A DNA stretch of 64,000 nt, taken from NCBI GenBank assembly GCA_039819165.1, contig JBCBSM010000001.1, positions 2,170,001 through 2,234,000 of the forward strand, given 5' to 3'. The position numbers and the translations under genes are program-made. Below are positions 1 to 7,672 of the stretch, piece after piece. The notes under the pieces are model-generated. The model saw only the letters and a list, made by a program, of their open reading frames with translations, did no database searches and was not told the DNA's origin. How positions within the stretch are numbered: position 1 is the first letter of the stretch; the number at the start of each line of letters is the position of its first letter. This DNA is from Planctomycetota bacterium (GTDB lineage: Bacteria > Planctomycetota > Phycisphaerae > Phycisphaerales > UBA1924).

Positions 1-431
1 TGCGTCGCCGCGAGCGCCCGCAGCCGGGCGCGCAGCTCCAGCTCCCGATCGCACACCTGGTCCGCGATGTCCACCATCAGCGCCACGGCGTGCTCGATCT
101 CGACCGCCAGCGGGCCCTCGGTCGCCGGCGAGCGACCCACGTGCACCCAGCCGATGACGTCGCCCCTCGCGCGCACGGGCACCGCGAAGGCCCGCTCGGC
201 CGCCAGCTCCGCGGCCGATGGCGTGCGATCCGCCACGCGCCACGCCAGCGAGCCCTCCCGCGCCGGCTCGATCTGCCGGCCCTGCGCATCGATGAGCCGC
301 ACGCTGGAGCCCAAAAGGCCCCCCAGCGTCTCGCACAGCTGCACGAAGCCGCCGTCGCTCAGGAAGTCGGTGATGGACGGCCGCGCCGCGTCTTCGGAGC
401 GGGCCGCCTGTTCGGTCGCCGAGTCAGCCAT
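1..431 (-). CDS. Sensor-domain protein, 3' end beyond the window
   Basis: Only the first 143 codons are present; the frame is open to the window edge. The start is the ATG at 431, 28 nt downstream of the stop of the TPR gene transcribed in the same direction, so the two are probably co-transcribed. The visible part has a small alpha/beta domain (about residues 25-110, with a pattern such as SSVRLIDAQGRQIEP) that resembles GAF or PocR-type ligand-binding domains. A charged helical stretch beginning ELELRARLRAL follows and could be the linker to an output domain. No catalytic residues are visible. The output domain (GGDEF, phosphatase, kinase or sigma-54 type) lies outside the window, so I make no functional claim beyond a probable cytoplasmic sensor. 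Confidence 0.6.
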   Translation of the reverse strand, partial: MADSATEQAARSEDAARPSITDFLSDGGFVQLCETLGGLLGSSVRLIDAQGRQIEPAREGSLAWRVADRTPSAAELAAERAFAVPVRARGDVIGWVHVGRSPATEGPLAVEIEHAVALMVDIADQVCDRELELRARLRALAAT

Positions 432-458
432 GCACGCCGCCGCCCTCCCGCGGGCCCG

Positions 459-2138
459 CTAGCGGCCCGGTCCGCCCGCGGCCGCGGGCTGCAGCCACAC
501 GCCCCGCAGCAGCGGCACCAGCGGATCCCGCCGACCCTCGACGCCGTCCGCGAGCCGATCGAGCCCCACGCGCACCGCGATCGCGTCGCCCGACTGGAAG
601 CCGACGTAGGCCAGCAGCATCGCGCTCTCCCGCGGAAGCTTCCGCCGTGATTCGCCGCGGAGCTGCGCGAGCATCCGGCTCTTCGCCGCGGCGATGCGAT
701 CGCTCCGCGGCAGCAACCCGTCTTCGTACCGCGCACCCACGAACTCGGGGTAGGCCAGCAGGAAGGATCGCAGGTTCACCGAGGCCGACAGATCGAGCCC
801 CGCGCCCAGCTGCGCATGCACGCGGCCGACCAGCGCGATCGGATCCTCGGGCCGCGCCGCCAGCGCCATCGTGAAGCGCTGCTCGGCCTCGAAGTACCGC
901 GCCTCGCCCATCAGCGCCTTGGCCCGCACCACGTGCAGCTCGTACTCCGAGGCCGAATCCAGCTCGGGCGACGGCGCCGTAACCACCCCCGTGCCCTGTC
1001 GGAGGGTCTCCAGCAGCGCCTCCCAGTCGGCGACCGTGCCCGCCGCCGCCTGCGCCTGCGTGGGAGGCAGCGGCGCCCGCGCCGCCTCGGCCGGATCCAG
1101 CGCCGACCGGAGCGCGGTGGGATCGTCCTCGGCTTCACCCTGGGCGGGCTCCGGCGTCGCCGGGAACCCCGGCAGCGCCGATGGATCCTCTTCGTCCCCC
1201 TGGGGCACGAATTCGCGCTGCAGCGCCCGCCGGAGCGCCTCGATGCGGTCCTCGAACGAGCCCAGCGGGCGGTCGGCCTGGCCCTCGCGATCGCCCTCGG
1301 CGCCGGCGCGAGCCTGCTCGTACGCGTCCAGCCGGACCCGGAGGTCCAGCTGCGTCTCGCTCATGTCGCGGTCGTCTTCGGAATCCTCCTCGCCGCCCAG
1401 CCGCAGGCTCGGCGCCCGCGCGGGATTGACCTCCTCCGGCTCGTCCTCGCCCGCCTCGGCATCGCCAACCAGTTGCTCGCGGGCCAGCCCGCGCAGCGGC
1501 GAGGCGACGAGCCCCAGCGTCCGGCCGTCCTCGCTCTCGGCCATCATCAACATCGCCGGCGACAGGCTCCGGCCGCTCACGAAGCTGCTGGTGGAGCGCA
1601 GCGACGTGCCCGCCAGCGGGTAGAGCAGCTCCTCGGGATCGGCCTCGCGCAGCCCGGGCTGGGCATTGCTCATGCTCACCGCCAGCTGCGTGCGCAGCTC
1701 GGGCGTGAGCCGGTCGCCCGTCCGCGAGGTCAGCAGCGAGCCGCGGAGGTTCCGCGGCGGACGGTTGCCCACCGTCAGCGCGAGCTGGAACTGCAGCGCC
1801 TCGGTCCCGCGGATGCCCGCCCCCGCCAGCCCGCTGGTAAACGCGTCGCGGCGGAAGGTGAACAGGTCGTCGGACCCCACGAACTCGCGGAACTCGAAGG
1901 TGTCCTCGAAGCCCACGTCGCCGCGGAACGACAGCCCGTTGGGCGCGTTGCCCGTCACGATGGCGTTCCGCAGCCGCAACTCGGACTGGAAGTCCCGCAC
2001 CGGCACATTCAGCCCCCCGCTGCCCCGCAGCAGGTTGCGATCCAGCCGCCGGCCGTCGCCCAGCGCCGTCTGCCCGTACGCCGCGGGCGCGCCCGCCAGG
2101 CTCGCCGCGACGATCGCGATCAGTGCCCTCCGCGTCAT
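459..2138 (-). CDS. Secreted TPR-containing protein of unknown function
   Basis: 559 residues. The ATG at 2138 is chosen because GGAGGG lies 6 nt upstream and the protein then begins with a clear signal peptide (MTRRALIAIVAASLAG, cleavage near AYG-Q). After that comes a region rich in Gly, Phe and Arg (about residues 35-200), then acidic low-complexity linkers, then one or two tetratricopeptide-like repeats near residues 410-480 (RAKALMGEARYFEAEQRF). It is divergent from skp across a 383-bp intergenic region and lies upstream of the truncated sensor gene. Secretion and a scaffolding role via TPRs are inferences; I do not recognise the family. It may be a lineage-specific envelope protein. Confidence 0.75.
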   Translation of the reverse strand: MTRRALIAIVAASLAGAPAAYGQTALGDGRRLDRNLLRGSGGLNVPVRDFQSELRLRNAIVTGNAPNGLSFRGDVGFEDTFEFREFVGSDDLFTFRRDAFTSGLAGAGIRGTEALQFQLALTVGNRPPRNLRGSLLTSRTGDRLTPELRTQLAVSMSNAQPGLREADPEELLYPLAGTSLRSTSSFVSGRSLSPAMLMMAESEDGRTLGLVASPLRGLAREQLVGDAEAGEDEPEEVNPARAPSLRLGGEEDSEDDRDMSETQLDLRVRLDAYEQARAGAEGDREGQADRPLGSFEDRIEALRRALQREFVPQGDEEDPSALPGFPATPEPAQGEAEDDPTALRSALDPAEAARAPLPPTQAQAAAGTVADWEALLETLRQGTGVVTAPSPELDSASEYELHVVRAKALMGEARYFEAEQRFTMALAARPEDPIALVGRVHAQLGAGLDLSASVNLRSFLLAYPEFVGARYEDGLLPRSDRIAAAKSRMLAQLRGESRRKLPRESAMLLAYVGFQSGDAIAVRVGLDRLADGVEGRRDPLVPLLRGVWLQPAAAGGPGR

Positions 2139-2521
2139 GCTGCACCCTCCGGCTCTCGAGCGGGCCGGCCTCAACCAGGGCCATACCCAAACAAGATTCT
2201 GACAATCCTAGGCTCCGAGGCCGCCCGTTGGACGCCCCCGCACGCCATGTACGACATCGGCCGCCCGCGGGGTTCGATGCCCCGCGGCCGCGCCCAACCC
2301 CTTGCCGAGCCGCACGATCCGCCGATCGGTCGTCCTATAACGGGCCCGCCCGGAGCCCGGTCCGGGCGCATCTCCATCGGGAGTACAATCCCGGTCGATT
2401 GCGCCCGCTCCGACGCATTCGCGCGGCCCGCCGAATCCCGGCGGAGCCGAGATTCGCGGCGGGCGACGCCAACCGGCCGCGGAGCGGCCGCGAGACCCAG
2501 ACGCAGGAGGCTCATAGCGCC
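2139..2521. promoter_or_regulatory. Divergent promoter region upstream of skp
   Basis: This 383-bp non-coding stretch separates the divergent TPR and skp genes. On the plus strand there are two good -10-like hexamers, TATAAC at 2336-2341 and TACAAT at 2384-2389. Neither has a convincing TTGACA partner 17 nt upstream. The ribosome binding site AGGAGG for skp lies near 2505-2510. The 2175-2220 part is locally AT-richer and probably holds the promoter of the leftward gene. No RNA gene was seen here. Confidence 0.4.
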
Positions 2522-3172
2522 ATGCAGCACTTTCGCCAGAAGCTCGTCCTGGCCGCGATTGCGGCGTTGATGCTCGGCATGGGGCTGGGCGGCGCCCGGC
2601 CCGTCGCGGGCGCCGTCGAGCGGATGCTCGCCCAGCCCACGCCCGTCGCCACGGTCGACCTCTTCCTGGTCATCGACGGCCTCGACGAGTTCCGCCAGCA
2701 GCGCCAGCAACTCGAGTCCCGCCGTGATGGCATCCAGGCCCTGATCCAGCAGCTGACCACCGAGATCGAGGACAAGGCCGGCGACCTCGAGAAGCTCGAC
2801 CCCCAGAGCGACGCCTTCGACGAGGGCCGCCGCGAGCTCCGCATGCTGCAGGCCACCCGTGACACCCGGGCCCAGGTGCTCCAGCAGAACCTCGCCGAGG
2901 ACAACGCCCGGGCCCTCAAGGAGCTCTACGAGAAGACGCTCACCGCCGTCGACCAGGTCGCCGAGCGCGACGGCTGGCAGATCGTCGTCCACACGGGCCA
3001 GCAAAAGGGCGTGCCGCGCAACCCCGGCGTGCCCGCCAACCAGGCGGTGCTGTTTGTCGAGGATTGGATCCAATCCCGCCGAGTGATCTACAGCAACGAC
3101 AGCGTGGACATCACCCAGAGCGTGGTGCGGCTGATGAACAACCAGTTCGCCGCCGGCCCCGTGCAGCCCTGA
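2522..3172 (+). CDS. skp: OmpH/Skp-family periplasmic chaperone
   Basis: 216 residues. Start ATG at 2522 follows AGGAGG, and a signal peptide covers about residues 1-28. The mature part begins with a short beta strand (VATVDLFLVIDG), continues as a long Gln/Arg/Glu-rich coiled coil (about 55-140) and returns to strands (WQIVVHTGQQ, AVLFVEDW). This is the beta-core plus tentacle layout of Skp. The family binds unfolded outer-membrane proteins in the periplasm as a trimer. It sits directly ahead of lpxD and lpxC, the arrangement seen in many diderms (skp-lpxD), which supports the call. It is somewhat longer than the E. coli protein (161 residues). Confidence 0.85.
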   Translation: MQHFRQKLVLAAIAALMLGMGLGGARPVAGAVERMLAQPTPVATVDLFLVIDGLDEFRQQRQQLESRRDGIQALIQQLTTEIEDKAGDLEKLDPQSDAFDEGRRELRMLQATRDTRAQVLQQNLAEDNARALKELYEKTLTAVDQVAERDGWQIVVHTGQQKGVPRNPGVPANQAVLFVEDWIQSRRVIYSNDSVDITQSVVRLMNNQFAAGPVQP

Positions 3173-3231
3173 GCCCCACTCCCCTGCAACGCAAGACCCT
3201 CCCCAGCCGCCCAGCGAGGACAGACGTGCCC

Positions 3232-4305
3232 ATGCCCACCGCCTCGGCCACACCGCAGCAGCCCGCTCGCACCGAGGCGCCGGCGACCACCGGCACGCTC
3301 GCCACCATGCTCGACGCCCGGCTGGTCGGACCCGACGACATCCCGCTAGCCGACATCGCCGGCCTGGACAAGGCCACCGCCGGCGCCCTCACCTTCATCC
3401 GCGATAGCCGCTACGCCAAGCAGTGGCCCCAATCCAGCGCGTCGGCGGCCCTGGTCAGCGAGGGCGTCGAGGTCCCGGGCCACGATCCCTCCGATCGCGC
3501 CCTGCTCTTCGTGCCCGACGCCGACCGCGCCCTCCAGGCGCTGCTCCAGGCCTTCAGCGAGCGGGCCGCCCCGCCCCGCCCCGAATCCGACGAGAGCAAC
3601 AGCTCGGTGATCCACCCCTCGGCCAACATCCACCCCACCGCCACCATCGGGCCCATGTGCGTCATCGAGGCGGGCGCCAGCGTCGGCGCCGACGCCGTCC
3701 TCGCCGCCCGCGTGAGCATCGGCGCGGGCGCCCGCGTGGGCGCGGGCTCGCTGCTGCAGGCCAACGTGTCGGTGCTGCACGGCTGCACCATCGGCGAGCG
3801 CTGCGTGCTGCACCCGGGCGTGGTCATCGGGGCCGATGGCTTCGGCTACCTGCCCGGACCCGACGGGCCCATCAAGATTCCCCACCTCGGCTCGGTCGTC
3901 GTCGAGGACGACGTCGAGATCGGGGCCAACACCTGCATCGATCGCGGCAAGCTGGGCGATACCCGCATCGGCGGGCACACCAAGATCGACAACCTCTGCC
4001 AGATCGGCCACAACTGCGACATCGGCCGCTCCTGCGTCATCTGCGGCTGCTGCGGCGTCTCGGGTTCGGTCACGCTGGGCGACGGCGTCACCCTCGCCGG
4101 CGGCGTCGGCATCGGCGACGGCATCACCATCGGCCCCGGCGCCACCGTCGGCGCCCGCAGCGGCGTGATGAACGACATCCCCGCCGGCGAGACCTGGCTG
4201 GGCTACCCCGCCGCCCCCGCCCGCGAGACCGCGGCCAACATGGCCCAGTTCCGCACGCTCGCCCGCACGCTCCGCGAGATCCGCAAGCGGCTGCCCGACG
4301 CGTGA
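3232..4305 (+). CDS. lpxD: UDP-3-O-acyl-glucosamine N-acyltransferase (LpxD)
   Basis: 357 residues. Catalyses the third step of lipid A synthesis, adding a second 3-hydroxyacyl chain to UDP-3-O-acylglucosamine. A UDP-binding N-terminal domain (about 25-115) precedes a left-handed beta helix made of hexapeptide repeats, with the hallmark VVIGADGFGY and the catalytic-His segment KIDNLCQIGHNCDIG. A C-terminal helix (REIRKRLPDA) ends the protein as in the family. The ATG at 3232 is chosen; a GTG at 3226 is an alternative closer to the GAGGA at 3216-3220. It follows skp by 59 nt, and its stop overlaps the lpxC start. A cysteine-rich patch in the repeats (CVICGCCGVSG) is unusual. Confidence 0.95.
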   Translation: MPTASATPQQPARTEAPATTGTLATMLDARLVGPDDIPLADIAGLDKATAGALTFIRDSRYAKQWPQSSASAALVSEGVEVPGHDPSDRALLFVPDADRALQALLQAFSERAAPPRPESDESNSSVIHPSANIHPTATIGPMCVIEAGASVGADAVLAARVSIGAGARVGAGSLLQANVSVLHGCTIGERCVLHPGVVIGADGFGYLPGPDGPIKIPHLGSVVVEDDVEIGANTCIDRGKLGDTRIGGHTKIDNLCQIGHNCDIGRSCVICGCCGVSGSVTLGDGVTLAGGVGIGDGITIGPGATVGARSGVMNDIPAGETWLGYPAAPARETAANMAQFRTLARTLREIRKRLPDA

Positions 4306-5159
4306 TCCCACGACGCACCCTCGCGGCACCCGCCACCGTGACGGGCCGCGGCTTGTTCACCGGCGCGGCCGCGGCGGCCAGCCTGCTGCCCGCGCGACCG
4401 GGTGAGGGCGTCGCGCTCGCGCACGCCGATGGCGGCCCCCGCATCCCCGCGACCATCGCCTACCTCGACCCGCGGCCGCTGCACCCGATCTTCGCGCAGG
4501 CCGGCGCACGCAGCACCAACCTCGCCGCCGGCGACGCCCGCATCGCAACCGTGGAGCACCTGCTCTCCGCATTGCACGCCCTGGGCATCACCGACGCGCT
4601 CGTCGAGTTCGACGGCCCCGAGCTGCCCATCCTCGACGGCTCCGCCGCGGACTTCTCCGACGCTATCGATGCAGCGGGCGTCCGCGAGCTCGGCGAGGCC
4701 CTCGAACCGATCACGCCCGGCGACACCATCGCCCTCGAACGCGACGGCGCACGCATCGAGGCGACCCCCCGCGCCGAGCCCGGGTGGTCGGTGGCCTACG
4801 AGCTGGACTACGGCCCCGCCGCGCCCATCTCGCCGCAGCGCGCCGACTGGGACGGCACGCCCGGGGCCTACGCCCGCACCATCGCGCCCGCGCGGACGTT
4901 CTGTCTCGACGCCGAAGCGCGCGCGATGCGCGACGCCGGCCTATTCGAGCACCTGACGCCGCGGGACATGCTCGTCATCGGCGCCGGCGGCCCGATCGAC
5001 AACGCGTACCGCCTGCCCAATGAGTGCGCCGCCCACAAGCTGCTCGACGTCGTGGGGGATCTCGCGCTCGCCGGACGGCCGATCCAGGCCGACATCCGCG
5101 CCAGCCGCTCGGGCCATGCGCTCAACCACGAGCTGGCGGCCGCGCTCGCCGCCCTCTAG
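4302..5159 (+). CDS. lpxC: UDP-3-O-acyl-N-acetylglucosamine deacetylase (LpxC)
   Basis: 285 residues, near the family length of about 300. This zinc amidase carries out the committed step of lipid A synthesis. The zinc ligands are visible: VEHLLSALHAL (His near 86) and CAAHKLLDVVGDLALAG (His near 244, Asp near 248). The general-acid His is in SGHALN (near 271). The start is a GTG at 4302 whose last bases overlap the lpxD stop (GTGA), so the two are translationally coupled. lpxC directly after lpxD, together with skp, makes a compact outer-membrane operon. No FabZ fusion is present, although such fusions occur in some phyla. Confidence 0.95.
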   Translation: MIPRRTLAAPATVTGRGLFTGAAAAASLLPARPGEGVALAHADGGPRIPATIAYLDPRPLHPIFAQAGARSTNLAAGDARIATVEHLLSALHALGITDALVEFDGPELPILDGSAADFSDAIDAAGVRELGEALEPITPGDTIALERDGARIEATPRAEPGWSVAYELDYGPAAPISPQRADWDGTPGAYARTIAPARTFCLDAEARAMRDAGLFEHLTPRDMLVIGAGGPIDNAYRLPNECAAHKLLDVVGDLALAGRPIQADIRASRSGHALNHELAAALAAL

Positions 5160-5350
5160 CGACCACGCCCGTGCGCCATCTGCCCGCGGTGATGCGTTGC
5201 CGCCTTGCCCACGGTGCAGCGTGGCGTAGATTCTCCCGATAGCCCCCGCGACCCATCGCGAGCCCCCGTTTCGCCGCCCCCGCCGATGCCGAACCCGAGC
5301 CTCGCGGGCCGGCACCGCACGCGTCGAGGCCGCAGGACACGAGGGGCATC

Positions 5351-5995
5351 ATGGATACGAGCACACCGGCACGGAACACCCCGCGGGTAACGGGCATCCC
5401 CCTGAGGCGACTAAACTTGCGTGGCACGATCAGGCTGGCGGTCGCCCTGGCGGGCATCGCCATGATTGGGGGCTGCGTTGACCAGGCACGCGTCGAGGAC
5501 GAGGTCGGCCGGGCTCGCGAGGGCCTGCACGCCCTGCGTGCGAGCCTCGATGCGCGCGAGCGTGCGCTCCGCGATGCGCTGGCGGATCCGCAGGCCCCGC
5601 CCGCAGCCGCCGACCTCTGGCGGGCCGAGCTCGGCACCATCTCGGCCCAGCGTCGCGCCGCCGACGAGGCCATCCGAGCCGCCGACGACTACGCCGACGA
5701 TCCGGCCGGCGGGGTCGTCACCCGCACGGTCGGCACCGTCGCGCCCCTCGTGCCGGAGCCCTATCGCCTGCCGCTTGTCCTCGGGGCGGGCGCCATCGCG
5801 GCCCTCGCACGGGGCGTGCAGCTCCGCCGCGCCGGCCGCGCCATCGCCCGCGGCGTCCAGCGGGCGCTCGACGCCGACCCCCAACTCGCCGAGCGCTTCG
5901 GCCAGCAGGCGGCGGTCGTCCGAGGCGAGCAGTCCGCCCTTGCGCAGCGGCTCGTCGACGAGGCGACCGGACGACGCACGCCGCGCCCGATCTGA
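5351..5995 (+). CDS. Hypothetical lipoprotein
   Basis: 214 residues. A basic N-terminal stretch of about 28 residues precedes a hydrophobic segment ending in the lipobox IGGC (Cys 42), so it should be lipidated by Lgt, which is encoded at 53382-54542. The next part is helical and charged (AREGLHALRASLDARERALRD, split by linkers) and probably coiled. A second hydrophobic segment lies at about 139-157 (RLPLVLGAGAIAALARGV), followed by a basic helical tail. A GAGGGG precedes the ATG. The family is not recognised. The stop (TGA, 5993-5995) overlaps an ATG at 5995 that would fit the next gene apart from a frame problem. Confidence 0.75.
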   Translation: MDTSTPARNTPRVTGIPLRRLNLRGTIRLAVALAGIAMIGGCVDQARVEDEVGRAREGLHALRASLDARERALRDALADPQAPPAAADLWRAELGTISAQRRAADEAIRAADDYADDPAGGVVTRTVGTVAPLVPEPYRLPLVLGAGAIAALARGVQLRRAGRAIARGVQRALDADPQLAERFGQQAAVVRGEQSALAQRLVDEATGRRTPRPI

Positions 5996-6698
5996 TGCGC
6001 AGCCGCGCACCGCGCACGCGTCGCGGCGGGGCTTCACGCTCATCGAGCTGCTGGTGGTCATCGGCGTGATCGTGGTGCTCATCGGCATCCTGGTGCCGAC
6101 GCTCAGCGGCGCCCGCGAGAGCGCCCGCCGCACGCGCTGCCTCGTCAACCTCCAGCAGATCGGCGTGGGCACCCAGCTCTACATGGACTCGGAGAGCCAG
6201 GGCGTGCTGCCCATCGTCCGGCCGTTCCAGGGCGGCGTGCCCGGCGGCGGCAGCGACCCCACGCTCCTCGAGATCCTCCAGGACTACGTGGACTCGCCCA
6301 TCCCCCGCCGGTCCTCGCCCGACGAGGATTTCATCCTGGGCGCGGATTCGTGCTACCGCTGCCCGTCGGATCGCGGCGGCAGCGACGGCCCGTTGTGGGC
6401 CACCGCGGGCGTCAGCTACGAGTATCTGCCCGGGCTGATCATGACCGGCACCGAGTTGTTCTTCGCCGTCGAGAGCCCGCTGGTCGAGCGGACGGTGACC
6501 CGCGCCATCGAGCTGCAGGCCGAGGGCGGCCGGCCGCTGCCGATGCTCGAGGACGCCGACGACTGGCACACGGGCCGCGCGACCGGCCGCCCCCGCAACG
6601 CCGTCTACTTCCCGGGCATGAGCGCCGACTGGTCCCGCAACTACGACACCGATCTGGACGATCTATTCGGCAGCATCGGCCGGATCCTGGGGCGCTAG
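5940..6698 (+). CDS. Prepilin-like protein (DUF1559-like) with an apparent frameshift at its start
   Basis: The prepilin cleavage/methylation motif is clear: RRGFTLIELLVVIGVIVVLI, with G|F cleavage and Glu at +5. The body has a CPSDRGG segment, and the C-terminus, HTGRATGRPRNAVYFPGMSADW, split as HTGR and RNAVYFPG, looks like a degenerate H-X9-DG motif of planctomycete DUF1559 pilins. There is no in-frame ATG. The coordinates use the nearest upstream TTG (5940). The natural start would be the ATG at 5995, which overlaps the previous stop (TGATG) and reads MRSRAPRTRRG, but this is one base out of frame. One extra G in the G-run at 6028-6031 would join them. Either a sequencing error or a real disruption is possible. 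Confidence 0.75.
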   Translation: MRSGSSTRRPDDARRARSDAQPRTAHASRRGFTLIELLVVIGVIVVLIGILVPTLSGARESARRTRCLVNLQQIGVGTQLYMDSESQGVLPIVRPFQGGVPGGGSDPTLLEILQDYVDSPIPRRSSPDEDFILGADSCYRCPSDRGGSDGPLWATAGVSYEYLPGLIMTGTELFFAVESPLVERTVTRAIELQAEGGRPLPMLEDADDWHTGRATGRPRNAVYFPGMSADWSRNYDTDLDDLFGSIGRILGR

Positions 6699-6719
6699 CC
6701 CCGACGAGGGAGGCACCAC

Positions 6720-7523
6720 GTGGCCGCACTGCACGACGAGATGCAGCAGACGCTGGGCCGGCTGGGCGGACGAAGGCCCAGCATCCGCGCGCTCCGCGAG
6801 CGGGTCGCCGACTTCGAAGAGCGGACCCTTCGCAACCCCGAGCGGCTGCGTGCCCTCGCGCGGCGGGGCTGGCCCTTCGCGGCCGCGGGCGTGCTCGCCG
6901 CGGGCGTCGCCGCGTTCTTCGTGCTGCGGCCCACGCCGGTGCCCGACTACGAGGACGCGCCCATCGACACGCTGATGAGCTTCACGCTGCTCCAGGCCGA
7001 GTTCAATCGGCTGCCCATCGAGCGGCGACTCGAGCTGGTTGGCATGCTCGTGAGCCGGCTGGAGGGCATGAGCGGCAGCGACTCGCTGCTGCTGGCCGCC
7101 TTCGCGGGCTCCATCCGCGGCGAGGCCCGCGAGCAGCTCGAAGAGAACGCCAGCCGCCTGGCGATCGACCTGTGGGATTCGCTCGCCGTCGAGTACGAGA
7201 CGGTCGCGCTCGATGATCGCGAAGCCTTCCTGGCCGACGCGTTCGTGCGTTTCGAGCAGGCCACCGAGGTCATGTCGGGCAACGTCCGCGACCGCGACCC
7301 CGAGGAGCGGCTCCGCCGAGGCCGCGCCCAGGCCAAGCGCGACCAGGAGATGATGCGCAGCGGCAACGGCCCGCCCTCCCGCGTCGCCGGCCGCCTCTTC
7401 GACGTGATGAGCAACGACATCGGTGGCCACGCGACACCCCTGCAGCGGCAGAGGGGTCACCAGCTGATGCGGGACATGACCCGCTTCCTCCGCGGCCAGG
7501 ACATCGCCACGGGCGGGGGTTAA
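6720..7523 (+). CDS. Hypothetical single-pass membrane protein
   Basis: 267 residues from a GTG at 6720, which follows GAGGGAGG. The first 45 residues are charged and helical, and one transmembrane helix spans about 51-69 (WPFAAAGVLAAGVAAFFVL). The rest is a helical domain rich in Glu and Arg (for example LPIERRLELVGMLVSRLEG). It ends with a basic, Gly-rich tail. It lies 21 nt after the prepilin gene on the same strand and may be co-transcribed with it. No known domain is recognised. The large C-terminal part would be periplasmic if the positive-inside rule holds, since the N-terminus is basic. Confidence 0.75.
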   Translation: MAALHDEMQQTLGRLGGRRPSIRALRERVADFEERTLRNPERLRALARRGWPFAAAGVLAAGVAAFFVLRPTPVPDYEDAPIDTLMSFTLLQAEFNRLPIERRLELVGMLVSRLEGMSGSDSLLLAAFAGSIRGEAREQLEENASRLAIDLWDSLAVEYETVALDDREAFLADAFVRFEQATEVMSGNVRDRDPEERLRRGRAQAKRDQEMMRSGNGPPSRVAGRLFDVMSNDIGGHATPLQRQRGHQLMRDMTRFLRGQDIATGGG

Positions 7524-7672
7524 TGCCGGCGCCGGCCGCGCCGCTCATGCCCGATGCGGGACGCGATAGGGCGAACACTTCTGTCCAGAGGACCACGGGC
7601 CTGACCATCGTGCGCCTCGACACGCCGACGACGAGCACGCGGGCGTCCGGCGAACCCTGGCTGGACTAAACG

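Noticed and set aside
5160-5350. A tRNA or small RNA after lpxC, and tRNAs in the other gaps
   Set aside because: No cloverleaf, no GTTCRANNC T-loop consensus with matching acceptor stem was seen in any intergenic region.
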